Source of the DNA: Heterohyrax brucei
Taxonomy: Eukaryota > Chordata > Mammalia > Hyracoidea > Procaviidae
DNA length: 64,000 bases
Direction: 5' to 3'
Assembly: GCA_028571685.1 (NCBI GenBank)
Contig: CM053152.1
Coordinates: 22,700,001 to 22,764,000 of the forward strand
Both the position numbers and the translations under genes were made by a program. Below the pieces are notes generated by a model. That model searched no databases, had not been told where the DNA came from, and was given only the letters and a program-made list of their open reading frames with translations. This document shows, piece after piece, positions 1-11,582 of this stretch (position 1 is its first letter; each line of letters begins with the position of its first letter).

Positions 1-2915
1 CATTGTTGTTCCTACCTTTTCTTGGATGAGCTTTATTGTTTTAGGTTTGATATTTAGGTCTTTTATCCAGTTGGAGTTGGTTTTTGTATAAGGTGTAAGA
101 TATGGATCTTGATTCAGTTTATTGCAGATGGATAACCAATTTTGCCAGCACAATTTGTTGAAGAGACTGTTTTTTACCCCAGTTTAATGTCTTAGGACCT
201 TTGTCGAATATCAACTGTTCATAGGCAGGTGGTGTCATCTCTGGGGTCTCAGTTCTGTTCCATTGATCCATCTGCCTGTTCTTGTACCAGTACCAGGCTG
301 TTTTGACCACTGTGGCAGTGTAGTATGTTCTGAGGTCGGGTAATGAGAGACCTCCCAGTGTGTTCTTCTTCTTTAGTAGTACCTTACTTATCCAGGGCTT
401 CTTCCCTTTCCAAACAAAATTGGTGATTTGTTTCTCCATCTCATTAAAAAATGATGCTGGAACTTATATTGGGATTGCATTATATAAATAAATTGCTTTG
501 GGTAAAATAGACATTTTCACAATGTTAAGTCTTCCTGTCCATGAGCAGGGTAGGTTTTTCCATTTATCTAAGTCTCTCTTAGTTTCTTGTAGTAAGGGCT
601 TGTAGTTCTCTTTGTAAAGGTCTGTTGTTTCTCTGGTTAGATTAATTCCTAGGTACGTTATCTTCTTAGGAGCTATCGTAAATGGTATTGATTTGATAAT
701 TTCTTCCTTAACAGTCTTGTTGTTGGTATAAAGGAATCCCACTGATTTACTTATGTTTATCTTGTATCCTGATACTTTTCTGAACTCTTCTATCAGTTTG
801 AGTAGCTTACTTATAGATTCCTTGGGACTCTCTGCATATACAATCATATCATCTGCAAACAGGGAGATTTTAACTTCCTCTTTGCCATTGCAGATGCCCT
901 TTATTTCTTGGTCTTGTCTAATTGCTCTGGCTAGAACTTCTAGGACAATGTTGAATAGGAGAGGTGACAGTGGGCGTCCTCGTCTAGTTCCTGATCTCAA
1001 GGGAAAGTCTTTCAGTCTCTCTCCATTCAGGATGATGTGGGCAATTGGCTTTGTATAAGTGGCCCTTATTGTGTTGAGAAATTTGCCATTGATGCCCATT
1101 TTGCTAAGAGTTTTTAGCATGAATGGGTGTTGGACTTTATCAAATGCCTTTTCTGCATCAATGGACAAAATCAGGTGTTCCTTGTCTTTTGTGTTATTTA
1201 TGTGGTTAATCACATTGATTGTTTTTCTGATGTTGAACCAGCCTTGCATCCCTGGAATGAATCCCACTTGGTCATCATGGATTATTTTCTTGATATGTTG
1301 TTGTATTCTATTGGTAAGAATTTTCTTGAAGATTTTTGCATCTAGATTCATGAGTGATATTGGTCTGTAGTTCTCTGTCTTTGTTGTGTCTTTCCCTGGC
1401 TTAGGTGTCAGGGTTATGCTGGCTTCATAGAATGAGTTTGGGAGTACTCCATCCCTTTCTATACTGTGAAATAGTCTCAGTAGTATTGGAGATAACTCTT
1501 CTCTAAATGCTTGGTAGAATTCTGCAGTGAAGCCATCTGGGCCCGGACTTTTTTGGGTTGGCAGTGTTTTGATGACCTTTTCAATCTCTTCCTTTGTGAT
1601 GGGTTTATTAAGTTGTTCTGCTTCACGTTGTGATAATTTGGGTAGGTGGTATGAGTCAAGGAATTGGTCCATTTCCCCTAGGTTTTCAAATTTGTTACAG
1701 TACAGCTTTTCATAGTATTCTGTTATGATATTTTTGATTTCTGTTGCATCTGTGGTGACATCTCCCCTCTCATTTCTAATTTGGGTTGTTTGTTTCCTTT
1801 CCTGCTTTTCTTTAGTAAGTTTAGCCAGTGGTTTGTCAATTTTGTTGATCTTTTCAAAAAAACAGCTTTTGGTCTTTTCAGTTTTTTCAATTGTTTTTCT
1901 ATTCTCCAATTTATTTAGCTCTGCTCTAATCTTCATGATCTCATTTCTTCCTGTGCCCAAGGGGTTCCTCTGTTGTTCTCTTTCTACTTGTTCAAGCCTT
2001 GATTTGGTTTCTTTCTTCCTTCCAGATGTGTGCATTTATGGAGATAAACAGACTTCTGAGGACTGCTTTGGCTGTATCCCATAGGTTGTGGTCGGAAGTG
2101 TTTTCGTTCTCATTGGAAGCCATGAATTTCTTTATTTCATCCTTTATTTCCTCTATAACCCATGTTTTTTTGAGCAAGATGTTGTTCAGTTTCCAAGAGT
2201 TCCACTTTCTGTCTATGTTTTTTCTGCTGTTGATTTCAACTTTGATGGCTTTATGATCTGAGAAGATGCTTTGCAGTAATTCAGTAGTATGGATTTTGTT
2301 GAGCATTGCATTATGGCCTATGACATCGTCAATTCTGGAGAATGTTCCATGTGCACTGGAGAAGAAAGTGTAGTTGTCTGCTGATGGGTGGAAAGTTCTG
2401 TATATATCAGTTAGGTCTTCTGCATCTTTACTGAGCTTTTTCCTAAATGATCTGTCTAGTAATGAGAGTGGAGTGTTAAAGTCTCCCACTATTATTGTGG
2501 AGTCATCTAACTTTCTTTTGAGCATAGTCAGTGTTTCTTCGACGTATTTAGGTGCTATGATATTAGATGCATAAATATTTAATATAGTTAAGTCTTGCTG
2601 GTGTACTGAACCTTTCAGCAATAAATAGTGTCCATCTTTGTCCACGATGGTGGATTTGACATTAAAATTGATTTTGTCTGAGATTAGAATTGCCACCCCT
2701 GCTCTTCTCTGTTCATTGTTAGCTTGATGTATATTCTTCCATCCTTTAATTTTCAGTTTGTTCCTATCTTTAGGTCTCAAATGAGTTTCTTGTAGACAAC
2801 ATATGGATGGGTCATCTCTTTTGATCCAGGATGACACTCGTTGTCTCTTTACTGGAGCATTCAGTCCATTCACATTCAGTGTAATTATTGATAGGTATGT
2901 GTTCACTGCTGCCAC
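1..2915 (-). pseudogene. L1-A ORF2 (endonuclease-reverse transcriptase), broken and partial
   Basis: ORF2p of an L1: an N-terminal AP-type endonuclease that nicks the target, and a reverse transcriptase that primes from the nick. The endonuclease part (1992-2915) shows NVNGLNAP, QETHL, GDFNTPLSL, RID and SDHKA motifs. The RT part (464-2035) shows [20 protein letters not shown] and an FADD box at 848-859. Lesions seen against L1-B: the start is GTG instead of ATG (2913-2915); 27 nt are lost in frame near 2412; a 14-nt deletion near 1996 shifts the frame between the two domains; CAA to TAA occurs near 466; one extra T in a homopolymer near 172 shifts the frame again. The C-terminal Cys-rich region is beyond the window edge. 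Non-functional. Confidence 0.93.
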
Positions 2916-3345
2916 TGTGATATGTTTATTTTTATGTTGATGTTTTCTCTGTTGTTCTTATTGTTAGTCTGTTCTGGAACATTCTTTTTTGTGAGTTGAT
3001 TTTTCACCTTTTATAGAGCTGGTTTTGTAGTTGTTGAGACTCATGTGTTACATTTCTTGAAATGGTATGATACATCTTCGTTGTGCTTTATAGCTGCCCC
3101 TATGATCCCCCTTAATAAAGTATATATAAACCCAATTTTAATTACTACCTGTCTTGTCATCTTTCTCTCCATTTGGAAGGACTGTAACGACTGTAGTACA
3201 TCCCTCTTTTTGTTATGATGACACCATAGTTTCCATGATGATCACTGGATTGCTTCTTTCCATATCAAAGCTGTGATTGACTTTGGAGCCTTTCCTAAAA
3301 GAGTATTGAGTAGTGTGCCATTGTAAAATATAAAGTTAGTAGTTT

Positions 3346-4285
3346 CGTTCTTCTAAGCCAGAGCCAAGAACTTCTTTCAGTATTTCTTGTAGTTTGGGTT
3401 TGGTTGTTACAAAGTCTCTGAGTTACTGTTTATCTGGGAATGTCTTAATTTCATTTTCATATTTGAAAGATAGTTTTGCAGGATAAATAATTCTTGATTG
3501 GAAGTTCTTCTCCTTCAAGGATTTGAATGTGTCATGCCACTGTCTCTGTGGCAGCATGGTTTCTGCTGAGAAATCTGACGAGAGCCTATAGAGTTTCCCT
3601 CTGAATGTTAGGTTTGCCTTGAGTCTTGCTGCCTTTAAAAGTTGCTGCTTAGGTTTCATTTTGTTAAGCTTGATTATAATATGTCTTGGAGTCTTTCTTT
3701 TGAGATCTATATTGGGTGGTGTACGATATGCATCTGAGATGTCTATGTTCTCTTCCTTCATGATTTCTGGGAAGTTTTCTTTCAGCAGCTCAGCAACAAT
3801 ACTCTGTGTTCTCACCCTGTTCAGGGACTCCAATTAATTCAAGGTTGTTCCTCTTAATAGAGTCTCACATGCTTCTTAATGTTTCTTCATTTTTCTTGTT
3901 TCTTTTTTCTGATTTCTGCTCATAGACGCTGCCATCAGTAGCTGTGTCTTCCAAGTCAAAAATTCTTTTAACCCATTTGTTCCATTCTGTTTTCTTGGCT
4001 TTGCATGGAAGTTTCTATGTCTTTGATTTTGTTCTTGATCTGTTGGATTTCAGAGTACTGGTGTTCCATCAGATCGAACAACTTGCTTCATTTTTCATTT
4101 TGTTGTGCTGCATTTTGTATAAGGTCTAGAAGGGGTCTGTATATAATCAATTTGTATTCACCTCCTGATGCTTTCATAAAAGTTTCTTCATCTGGAAAAC
4201 TCCTTGGTTGCTTTGTTTGGGAGCCTTCTGAAGCCATGAGTGATTGCTTGTATGCCACAATTGTCTGTTGCTTTTTGGGTCCCAT
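3346..4285 (-). pseudogene. L1-A ORF1 (RNA-binding chaperone), broken
   Basis: ORF1p normally forms trimers through an N-terminal coiled coil and binds L1 RNA with an RRM and C-terminal domain. The start MGPKKQQTIVAYKQS lies at 4285. The coiled-coil part hits a stop near 4088 (TTA to TGA against L1-B). The RRM/CTD segment (3423-3833) shows the TPRHIIIKLNK, RLSSDFSAET and YPAKLSFKYENEIK blocks. A 2-nt deletion near 3802 shifts the frame, a 9-nt in-frame loss sits next to it, and AAA to TAA at about 3423 removes the final ~27 residues. L1-B retains the ending at 55519. Confidence 0.9.
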
Positions 4286-5285
4286 GTGAGTATATAGTGG
4301 CTGGAAGAGGTACTGTGAGGATGGATTGCAAATGTTTCTCTGGGCTGTCTTCAAGTGTAAAGCAAAAATTTTCTGACCACTTCACAAGTCAGTTTGGTTT
4401 TCAGGTGTAGAGGTCCCTCATCTCATCTGACAAAGTAAGCACCACTATATCCAACCCCAGATGATAACAAACTAGTTCATAATACAGCAATGGTACTGCC
4501 CTGTTGGCCTCTGCTGACAGGGCCTAGCCTTAGCCGACACTGCATCGAGTACTGCTTTTGTGATAGAAAAGCGCTCTCCTGTGAGCAGGTTCTGGCTCCC
4601 AAGCAGGTTCTGGCTCCCAAGCTAAGAATTAGGTCCAGCTGTGGCCACCATATGCAAGATGGAGTCCTCCACACAGGCAGCAGACAGAGGGGAGAAAGGT
4701 GCCGAGAGGTAGTGATTCCTCTGCTTCTGTTGCAGGGCCTGCAACATAGGTGGCACTGGGAAAATTACTGCTTTTCTGTCGGAGAAGCGCTGTCCTGTTT
4801 GCAGGTGCTGGCTCACAGGCTAAGAATGAGATCCTGCTAAAATCTCGGTACCAACATGGCATCCCGCACACTGCAGAATTCTGTTCAAACCCCTCTGACA
4901 CAGATATAAAACGAAAGACTCAAAGAGGCTAGATTAACAGAGTCTTAAGCCTGACTCTCAGAATATGGGAATTTCACCTGCCTATACCCCCAGCTAGCCG
5001 CTAGGCAAGATCCAGCTACGCCCGCCGGCCAAGACAGAGAAAAAAAAAGTCAAACTGGTGCGTTTACCTCCCGTCCGTGAGAGCCAGGGCTAGCCAGGAG
5101 CGGAAGTCAGCGCAGGAGAGGAGGTTTTTCCGCTGAGTGGTATGAAGCCCCAATTAACAGCCCTGTGCTGTGTCGTGAGGCTGATTAGGTGATCAGAAGC
5201 CTCCGTTTGATTATCAATTCAGGTCTTGGTTTCCAGAGGGACGTAAGGAGACGTGGGCTTAGTGTGCCATCTTGACTCCGCCCCC
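4286..5285 (-). promoter_or_regulatory. L1-A 5'UTR (probable internal promoter)
   Basis: About 1 kb between the L1 5' end and ORF1, more GC-rich than the flanks and closely matched at 56471-57468. In L1s this region carries the internal RNA polymerase II promoter. L1-A has a private ~20-bp tandem duplication ('caggttctggctcccaag', 4584-4622) that is single in L1-B. Promoter activity is inferred from family and position only. Confidence 0.7.
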
Positions 5286-6124
5286 ACCAGTATTGTTTTA
5301 CCTGTATTCCATGTTCTCTGTTCCTATTCCTCTCAGTTACATGGAAGTGTTTAACATAATTTAATCTATAAATACTTTGGTATGTATATCCTTTTTTAAT
5401 CCAAAATGCTATTGTCACACTATTGGATTCCTTCATGTCGTCTCAGCAGTAATATACTCTTTAAGTTTCCCCAGTCATGTGAAATGTCAAAGTTCTACAG
5501 ATCGTTCGTTCAAATCCTTATCTGAAAGAGGTCTCCATGTTGTTTGATTGAGATCTGTATTGATGTTTTTCAGTTTAGCTTTAATTTGAATTTCTGTTAT
5601 GGGTAAATTAAGCACCTTTGATTATGTTTAAAGTGCAGTTTATATTTCCTTTTCTGAGAACTATTTATGTACTTTATCAGTTCTTTTCCTTTGGCTTTTG
5701 GCCTTTTTCCTGTCAATTTCTGGGAGCCTTTTGCGTATGAGGCACATATGGTGGGTTTTAATGTTTAAAACATTTAGAAATTTAAATGTTGTTAGTGATA
5801 AAGGTCTCATTTTACAGTTAACTATGCTCATGGCTATATGTCTGTGGGCAGATATGAGTATTTTACATTAACTCTGCCCTTCATTCCACTGTACTGCTTT
5901 TCCTCAGAAAGTTTAATGTAAAACGTTGAAGAAGGAGTGTGAGTTGTTATTCTGACTTGCATTCATTCTCTGGGTAGATATTGAATAACTATTATGTATG
6001 TTAGACATGGAACTAGTTGCTAATAATGCAATAGTAAAGAACACACAGTGGGTGTTTTTTTGGTACTTATATTCATTTTCTTTAAAAAGATGATTCTAGA
6101 GCAGTATGACTGAACGATGAAATG

Positions 6125-6241
6125 ATAGCAAAAATAAGCCTAATACAAGATAGTATGCATGCTGGTTACAGCTGTAAGTTGTAAGTTTTAAAATTGGGCA
6201 AGAAATAAAGTCTCTCAGTTTCTGTTGAAGAGCAGCAGTAT
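6125..6241. repeat. Diverged repeat copy 1 (partner at 7862-7983)
   Basis: About 115 bp resembling 7862-7983 in the same orientation: 'aaaataagcc', 'gatagtatg' and 'tgttgaagagcagc' occur in the same order and spacing. I judge identity at roughly two-thirds by eye. Probably two tails of one old interspersed repeat; family not recognised. Confidence 0.5.
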
Positions 6242-6654
6242 CTTCATTTTGGTTTGTGTTACTGTGATTCTAGCATGTAGGTTTACCAGTACAAGCAACT
6301 TGAAGTTTATTACAGGTGTGTTACTGCTATAAAGCATAACATTTTTTTCTTTTGTGAGCTAGAAATGAAGCAGATACAGTAGAAACCCCTGGTATATGAA
6401 AATATCAAAATTCTTTGGCTGTCTGAAGCCCTGAGATGCTTTACCACCCATTTACTTTAAATTTTTTGTTTTTAGATGGTATTGTTGAAAGTTGGGAAAA
6501 GAAAGTTATATCACAATCCTACAGGAATGACATTTGTGCTTTTGGTGTATTCTTTCCTGATGTTCAAAGAAATACATGTAGTTTATTGTATAGGTTTTTT
6601 TGAAATATGTACCCATTGAAAACTGGACTGATTTTACTTACTGTTTTCTGTTGT

Positions 6655-6900
6655 ACTTTAGGTGACGGTTTATACAACAAACTAGTTTTTCTTTAAGTAG
6701 TTGGTACACATACTGTTTTATGGCAGTGGTTAATGACCCCATAACTGTCAACACTGTCTCTTCTCAACCTTGTGTTCCCTATTAGCAGCTTTCTGTCCAC
6801 TTCTGCCTTCTAGCCTCTGCCCCTGGGCTGTTGTGCCCCCTTAGTCTCATTTTGTCTTATGGATCTTTTCAGCTGTTGGCCAAACAGTGAACCTCAGGGG
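6655..6900 (-). repeat. LINE 3'-tail family X, antisense
   Basis: Resembles the blocks at 35764-36480 and 41150-41445: a 'tgtccacttctgccttct' core and 'cccttagtctcat'. It is the antisense 3' region of a non-LTR retrotransposon whose sense copies end near 'gtaaactttcacttaaa'. It could be an afrotherian RTE or an older L1 3'UTR; I cannot decide. Confidence 0.5.
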
Positions 6901-7080
6901 GGCCAATTTTGTTTTTAGACTGTTATTTGAACAGTAATGAAATGTTTCATTTCATGAAATGCTCTTTGGTCTTAAAGAAGTTTTAGGACATCCTATTTTA
7001 TAATGAGAAAATCTCTAAGTAAACAATATCTTCCTTATTAACAGCTATTCATCAAATTATAGAATATGTATAAAACAAAT

Positions 7081-7118
7081 ACTACAGAGTCGGATCCGAC
7101 TTGACGGCACTTGGCGCA
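7081..7118 (+). mobile_element. AfroSINE 3'-end fragment
   Basis: Carries 'gagtcggatccgacttgac' followed by 'ggcacttgg', the sense form of the conserved AfroSINE end seen antisense at 8898. Only ~35 bp remain. Confidence 0.65.
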
Positions 7119-7861
7119 CTACATAGCGGGTGATTCTTTTAAATTGTGTACACATGGCTATGCTATGATATTAATCACACTCCAAGGAGAGTTTGTATGC
7201 TATGAAAAACTTTGCAGGTACATGGGAATTGTTAATGTATGTGATTTGTATCCATGTGCATTATGAATGGTAGCTATTAGATATATTTTTGAGCTGATGA
7301 GAGGAGATAACCTTTTGTACATTATATTGTTCAGGTCACTTTTTCTAATTTCAGAGTTACTGTGGATTCTTCAGAGTATTGAATAATCACTAGGTTTTAA
7401 AAATTAATATATGTCATTTAAACACTTATTTTGGGCTGGGGCTAGGCAAGGCTTTTTTAACATTAGTCCTTTGTTATGTGGTGCACATAGTCCCATTTAT
7501 ATTAGACTGTACATAATAGCATCAAAGACATGCCTGAAGGTTACTTAATTTTTTTAAGAAGGTGGGGGATGTACTTCAGGTAACCAGTATAAGAGGCTAT
7601 TTGAAAGACATCGAACATGGACTTGTCTAGGCTTTGTATTGAAGTACATTAAGAATCAGAATTGACTCATTAGTTTTAAACTTTAATGTCAGTAAAGAAC
7701 GAGAAATGTTATGAATGGTAGTACTTAAGATATTTAATTTTTGCTTAAATATCCAAAGACATCTATCCACAGTAACCTACATTTCTCTGAAAACCCTGAT
7801 ATATGTACTTAAAACTTTTTTTCTTGGAAAGAGGGGTTCTAATTTGACCAAAAATAAACAA

Positions 7862-7983
7862 TATAGAAAATAAGCCACATGGGAAGATAGTATGTACACT
7901 GATTACAACAATGCAGGGAGCTATATTTATTGTTTTTAAAGTAGGAAAGAATAAACAGAATCAATTTGTGTTGAAGAGCAGCG
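7862..7983. repeat. Diverged repeat copy 2 (partner at 6125-6241)
   Basis: See the copy at 6125-6241. Direct orientation, 1.7 kb apart, unassigned family. Confidence 0.5.
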
Positions 7984-8798
7984 GCTTACAAACCAGACCA
8001 TTTTTGTTAAATTCTGGGGATATTTGTGGATGAGTTTTTATGTTATCTTTAGGATAATTGTATCTTTTCATGATTGTTCATTCTAGAATCTGATATCCTT
8101 TATGACAAATGCTGCTGACTTTATTACTAAATAGAAATTGTTACTGGTAGATAATGTCTTTATCCTTTGAATTCAGGATTAGTAGCTCATTTCATAGAAT
8201 TTAACAGGAATTTTAAGATTCTTTAAATTTCAAAACTGTTAATGAAGTGAATTCATTTGGTACAAATTTCTTTTTCCTTGTTTAATCTTTCAGTGTCAGG
8301 TTTATCATTGAAAGCACAGGTAATAAAATGAAATTTAGAATATTTTTCAAAACACTGTCATTTCAGTATACCCCTATGCTTGCCAAGTTCTGCTGTCAGC
8401 TTCTCAGCTAATATATTTTTCATATCTTGTAAATTAGGCAATCAATTTCATAGAAAACTGGGCAGTTTGGGGGAGCAAAGTTTGAACCTCTCTGGAGGTA
8501 TGAAAAAGTATGCAGACTCTAATATGACAAGATAAGTATTTCTTCATTTAGTTTGAATTACTGTATTGTTTTTCAAGTGTTTCATCAAAAATTCCAAAGA
8601 ATAAACATTCATATGACTGCACAAATTAATGATGAGAGAAATTCCATGTAGTTTTGGTCCATAACATCAGTATCCTCCTTGTCGTTAAGAATACTATCAT
8701 TAACTCTTAACATCTTTTATTTTTCATTTGTATTAGCATCAGTAAATTCAGCAAAATCAACAAAAATTGATATACCCCTTTTGAGATAATTAAGTCAA

Positions 8799-8842
8799 GC
8801 CAAGTGCTGTCAAGTCAGATCCGACTCAAAAAAAAAAAACAA
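8799..8842 (-). mobile_element. AfroSINE terminal fragment with A-rich run
   Basis: 'ccaagtgctgtcaagtcag' with 'atccgactc' then an A-rich run. It lies less than 60 bp before the fuller copy at 8898. Confidence 0.6.
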
Positions 8843-8897
8843 AAACCTGAAATATAACTGCATCTCATAAAGACAGAATCTACAGGAATAGCCAGCC

Positions 8898-9048
8898 ACA
8901 CCAAGTGCCGTCAAGTCGGATCCGACTCATGGCGACCCTAGGGGCCAGGGTAGAACTGACCCCCAGAGTACTCAAGGAGCGCCTGGTGGATTTGAACTGC
9001 TGACCTTGTGGTTAGCAGTGGTAGCACTTAACCCACTACACCACCAGT
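8898..9048 (-). mobile_element. AfroSINE, antisense
   Basis: Near-complete copy with 'gtcaagtcggatccgactc', 'atggcgacccta', 'ggatttgaactgctgacc', 'ggttagcagtgg' and 'cacttaacccactacacc'. The last blocks are the antisense of the tRNA-like B and A boxes. Confidence 0.9.
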
Positions 9049-9635
9049 AGTAATAATTATGAGAAGTCAAATTACTATATGTAGCATCATACATATATTT
9101 ACTAATTTGTCAAGAAAGTTGATATTAGGCTTATAATTCATACTTTGAAACCATAAGTAACCCGTTTTAAAGTTAGAGTACATGTATTACATATGGTTTA
9201 TTCTGGGTAGTGTTTCCTGAAAAGGGGGTGGGGTAGAGAACTAATGTAAGAGTTAACATAGCAGTGATTTCTTGTTTAAGTATAACAAATTTAATTTTGG
9301 CCTCATTTCTGAATTACTTAAAACTTGTTTGGCATGTTATAATGACACATATGGGCAGTTGTTTTATTTCTTCCAAAATTTATAGAAGTGGGTACGAGGT
9401 TAACTGTAGTACAGTGCTCGGTCTTTTGAGTGCTATTTCCTCATTAGGTGTCACAGATTGCCAGTGTTAAAATTCCAGATACTTTGTTGAACAGACTACC
9501 TGTTCATACAGGAGCTGCATTGTTGTATAGCCTCATTCCTTCCGATGGGTGTGGAGCAGGATTAAAGCACACTTTATGGGGGTTCTAATTGTAGATGCCT
9601 AATTGACTTGATGAATAGTAAATGCTTGAAATTTA

Positions 9636-9656
9636 AACACACACACATACACACAC
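9636..9656. repeat. (CA)n microsatellite
   Basis: Short, slightly interrupted CA run. Confidence 0.85.
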
Positions 9657-10117
9657 GAACCTGTCCCAGTGCTGATGTGCGTGACAGAACAAATGCCTTG
9701 CAGGTGTTGAATGCTTAGAGATAAAAGAGGAGCCTTGCCATATTTCCCAAGAATTTTCTTTTGAAGTTTATGGGATTTTCTGTCTCATTGTTCCTGTTCT
9801 TAAAATGGTTCGTGGCAAGAATATGTTTCATCTTTGGCTGTACTTTTTACTTCTGAAGAGATATCTGGATTTTACAAGTTGAACAAAATTAAAAACAAAG
9901 AAAACCTATCAGCAGGTACATTTTTACATACATTTGGGAAAGAAATAGGAAAAAAAACTACTGATTCCAGCCTTTGGCCAAGTGGGGTCAAAAATTCTTC
10001 TTAAATCTTCAAGAATGAATTCATGCCTTACTAAGTACTTTCAGAATCTCAAGGGTTTGTTGTCATCAACAAAGAAAAAGAAAACTTCTCAGGCTAAGGA
10101 ATTGATTAAAGAACCTA

Positions 10118-10216
10118 AAATGCACTGCCATCTAGTCGAGTCTGACTCACAGTAATCCTAGAGGTCGGAGTGGAACTGCCCTATAGAGTTTCCAAGGAGT
10201 GCCTGGCGGATTTGAT
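10118..10216 (-). mobile_element. AfroSINE, antisense, tRNA-like head missing
   Basis: 'gcactgccatctagtcgag' to 'cctggcggatttga'. The tRNA-like part that should follow is absent and L1M-like sequence begins. Confidence 0.85.
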
Positions 10217-10735
10217 AAAGAGTAACAATTTTTAAGAAGTGGGTCTGCCAGTTTCACATGTATTCATTTGTGTATATTCACACTTGGTTCTATACAGTTT
10301 TATCATGTGTAGACTTGTGTGATCACCACCAAGGATCTTTTGTGCCACACTGTAAGTCTCCAGCCACCTTTCTCCCAACCCACCCTTGTAATTTTTGGCC
10401 ATCAATAATCTGTACCCTTTCCCTTTAGTTTTATCATTTTGAGAATGTTGCATAAGTGGAATCTGTAGTATACAACCTTTTGCAATTGGCTTTTTTTCAC
10501 TTAGCATGATTAAATTCCCTGGAGATCCATTAAGTTGTTGTGCGTATCAGTTTGTTCCTTTGTACTGCTCAGTAGTGTTCCATAGCATGAACATACCATA
10601 GTTAAATAGTGCACCCATTGAAGAGCTTTGGATTGTTTCTGGTATTATGAGTAATACTGCTAAGAATACTCGTTTACAGGTTTATAAATTTTACTTACTC
10701 AAACTGTAGGCCGTAGAAATAAGGACAGAATGTGC
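10217..10735 (-). mobile_element. Old L1 (L1M-type) fragment, antisense
   Basis: Has the look of an ancient L1 3' region read antisense: 'cataagtggaatctgtag', 'ttttttcacttagcatga', 'agtagtgttccatag'. No open frame. Family assignment is by recognition only. Confidence 0.65.
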
Positions 10736-11102
10736 AGTATCATTTGGACATGGTGTGAATGTGAACATGTTAACATCCAGAAAATTCTCTGGAGCATTTA
10801 TTTTCCTCAGCATCCAGGTTTCCTGGCATTAAGTCATCGTCACCCAGGGACAGAAGGAGGAGTAGCTTCCCATCGATATCCATGTGACTTTTAACCTCAT
10901 TCCTAATTAGCGGAATGTGGAATGACAGATTTTTACTTAAAATTCTTATTTGTATAGTAACTATGTTGTTCAAAAGATTGTCCTAAATTAGCGAAAAGTC
11001 CTATTCTTAAAAATGATAAATTTATTAATGTTTCTGTATACATCAGATGGAAAGCTTTTCTAAATTTATAACTTACTAAAATTCATAGAAAAGCTGCCAA
11101 GA

Positions 11103-11261
11103 AAACTTGGTGCCATCGAGTCGATTCCAGCTCATGGTGACCCTATAGACAGTAGAGCTGCCTCATAGAATTTCCAAGAGGAGCACCTCATAGAGTTGAA
11201 CTGCTGACCCTTTGATTAACAGGCGTAGCACTTAACCACTATACCACCAGGGTTTCCAAGC
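11103..11261 (-). mobile_element. AfroSINE, antisense
   Basis: 'ggtgccatcgagtcgattcc' through 'cactataccaccagggtttc'; full length for the short form. Confidence 0.93.
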
Positions 11262-11398
11262 TACGAAAGACAGATAGTTATTAATCTTTCACTTTTTTTT
11301 TTAAACTCAGTCAGCTAATAACTGCTTATTGGAAATTAACTAATTAACTTGGCCCCAAATAGGAGAAATTCATGAGCTGCTGTAGAACTTTTAAATTT

Positions 11399-11557
11399 TC
11401 TAGGCAGCTTTTTAAGGTTAAAAAAAAAGTCTGTGTGTGTGTGTATATGTGTATATATGAAACAAAAATTTGCCATTTTACCCATTTTTATATGTAGAAT
11501 TCAGTGACGTTAATTATCAGTGTTGTGCAACCATTATCTCTAGGCAACTTTTAAGGT
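11399..11557 (-). mobile_element. Short L1M 3' insert with ~19-bp target-site duplication
   Basis: 'tctaggcagctttttaaggt' (11399-11418) recurs as 'tctaggcaacttttaaggt' (11539-11557) with one substitution and one T missing, flanking an antisense L1M-type 3'UTR piece ('ttcagtgacgttaattatc', 'gttgtgcaacc') plus a GT run. This looks like an intact retroinsertion. Confidence 0.7.
11432..11458. repeat. (GT)n/(TA)n microsatellite
   Basis: GT run passing into TA-rich sequence inside the short L1M insert. Confidence 0.8.
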
Positions 11558-11562
11558 AATAA

Positions 11563-11582
11563 ATATATATATATATATATAA
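11563..11582. repeat. (AT)n microsatellite
   Basis: Ten uninterrupted AT units just before the 3' end of L1-F. Confidence 0.9.

Larger units (their letters stand above)
1..5285 (-). mobile_element. L1-A: L1 LINE, 5' end present, cut by window edge
   Basis: Antisense L1. On the minus strand it starts at 5285 with a G-rich start and 'gagtcaagatgg', resembling the start of other mammalian L1s. A ~1-kb 5'UTR, ORF1 and ORF2 follow, and the window edge cuts ORF2 within its C-terminal third. It aligns closely along its length with L1-B at 50281-57468, so both belong to one young-looking afrotherian L1 subfamily. Comparing the two shows which lesions are private to each copy. Both ORFs are broken, so it is not autonomous. 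The 3' end and target-site duplication are outside the window. Confidence 0.95.
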
